Assembly: GCA_947374315.1 (NCBI GenBank)
Contig: CANCBK010000090.1
Coordinates: 1 to 6,028 of the forward strand
Origin: Burkholderiaceae bacterium
GTDB taxonomy: Bacteria > Pseudomonadota > Gammaproteobacteria > Burkholderiales > Burkholderiaceae
Length of the DNA stretch: 6,028 bases
Direction of reading: 5' to 3'
The notes beneath the pieces were generated by a model, which was not told the origin of the DNA, searched no databases, and saw nothing but the letters and a program-made list of their open reading frames with translations. The translations under genes were made by a program, and so were the position numbers. Within the stretch, counting starts at the first letter, position 1; each line of letters starts with the position of its first letter. This document shows positions 5,971 to 6,028 of this stretch, in pieces.

Positions 5971-6028
5971 TATCCTTGTGGGATAAATAGCAGTCTGGAG
6001 AAATTGGATTAAACCGTTTTTTCTTGGC
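5971..6028. other. Non-coding region upstream of moaA to the window edge
   Basis: No coding sequence is supported between the tandem repeat and the right edge. It contains a perfect short dyad, TATCC (5971-5975) and GGATA (5981-5985) around TTGTG, and a T run at 6017-6022. A divergent plus-strand gene could begin beyond the edge; in related genomes I recall an RNase E family gene near moaA, but nothing in this sequence shows it. Confidence 0.4.

Noticed and set aside
5763..5990. Plus-strand frame opposite the moaA start and running into the intergenic region
   Set aside because: It covers the moaA promoter and the conserved MoaA N-terminal region in antisense. It has no recognisable domain.
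5927..6028. Moco riboswitch upstream of moaA
   Set aside because: The predicted leader is too short and no elaborate structured region is apparent; only short dyads are seen.

Overview
The window (roughly 46% G+C by eye) looks like the chromosome of a free-living betaproteobacterium. Polynucleobacter or a close Burkholderiaceae relative is my best guess, from the protein character of the FdxA, TrxR-like ferredoxin reductase and MoaA and from the moaA-mobA-moeA order. This is pattern recognition, not a database result. No tRNA, rRNA, CRISPR array, insertion sequence or broken gene was found. The content is compact housekeeping DNA.

Layout. Positions 36-1404, minus strand: fdxA, a 7Fe ferredoxin, then one base later a ferredoxin-NADP reductase of the thioredoxin-reductase-like type, starting at TTG. 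Positions 1405-1523: a divergent intergenic region. Positions 1524-2549, plus strand: a D-2-hydroxyacid dehydrogenase of the glyoxylate/hydroxypyruvate reductase type. Positions 2555-2593: a hairpin between convergent genes that probably stops transcription from both sides. Positions 2576-5926, minus strand, transcribed in the order moaA, mobA, moeA, then a 97-residue two-helix membrane protein. These genes overlap or are separated by 11 bases and read as one operon. Positions 5927-6028: the moaA promoter region, with a good sigma70-like promoter, an 8-bp tandem repeat and short dyads. Any gene beyond the right edge is not visible.

How the genes work together. FdxA and its reductase form a likely NADPH-ferredoxin electron-transfer pair. 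moaA makes the first committed intermediate of molybdenum cofactor synthesis from GTP. MoeA inserts molybdate, and MobA adds GMP to give the guanine dinucleotide form used by DMSO-reductase-family enzymes. moaC, moaD, moaE, moeB and mog are absent here and must lie elsewhere. The dehydrogenase is an independent unit with no evident link to either neighbour.

Nothing here looks like a novel system. The points most worth checking are the probable leaderless start of moaA inside a repeat-rich promoter, the shared bidirectional terminator that also encodes the C-terminus of the membrane protein, the TTG-started reductase coupled to fdxA, and the uncharacterised membrane protein at the end of the cofactor operon.
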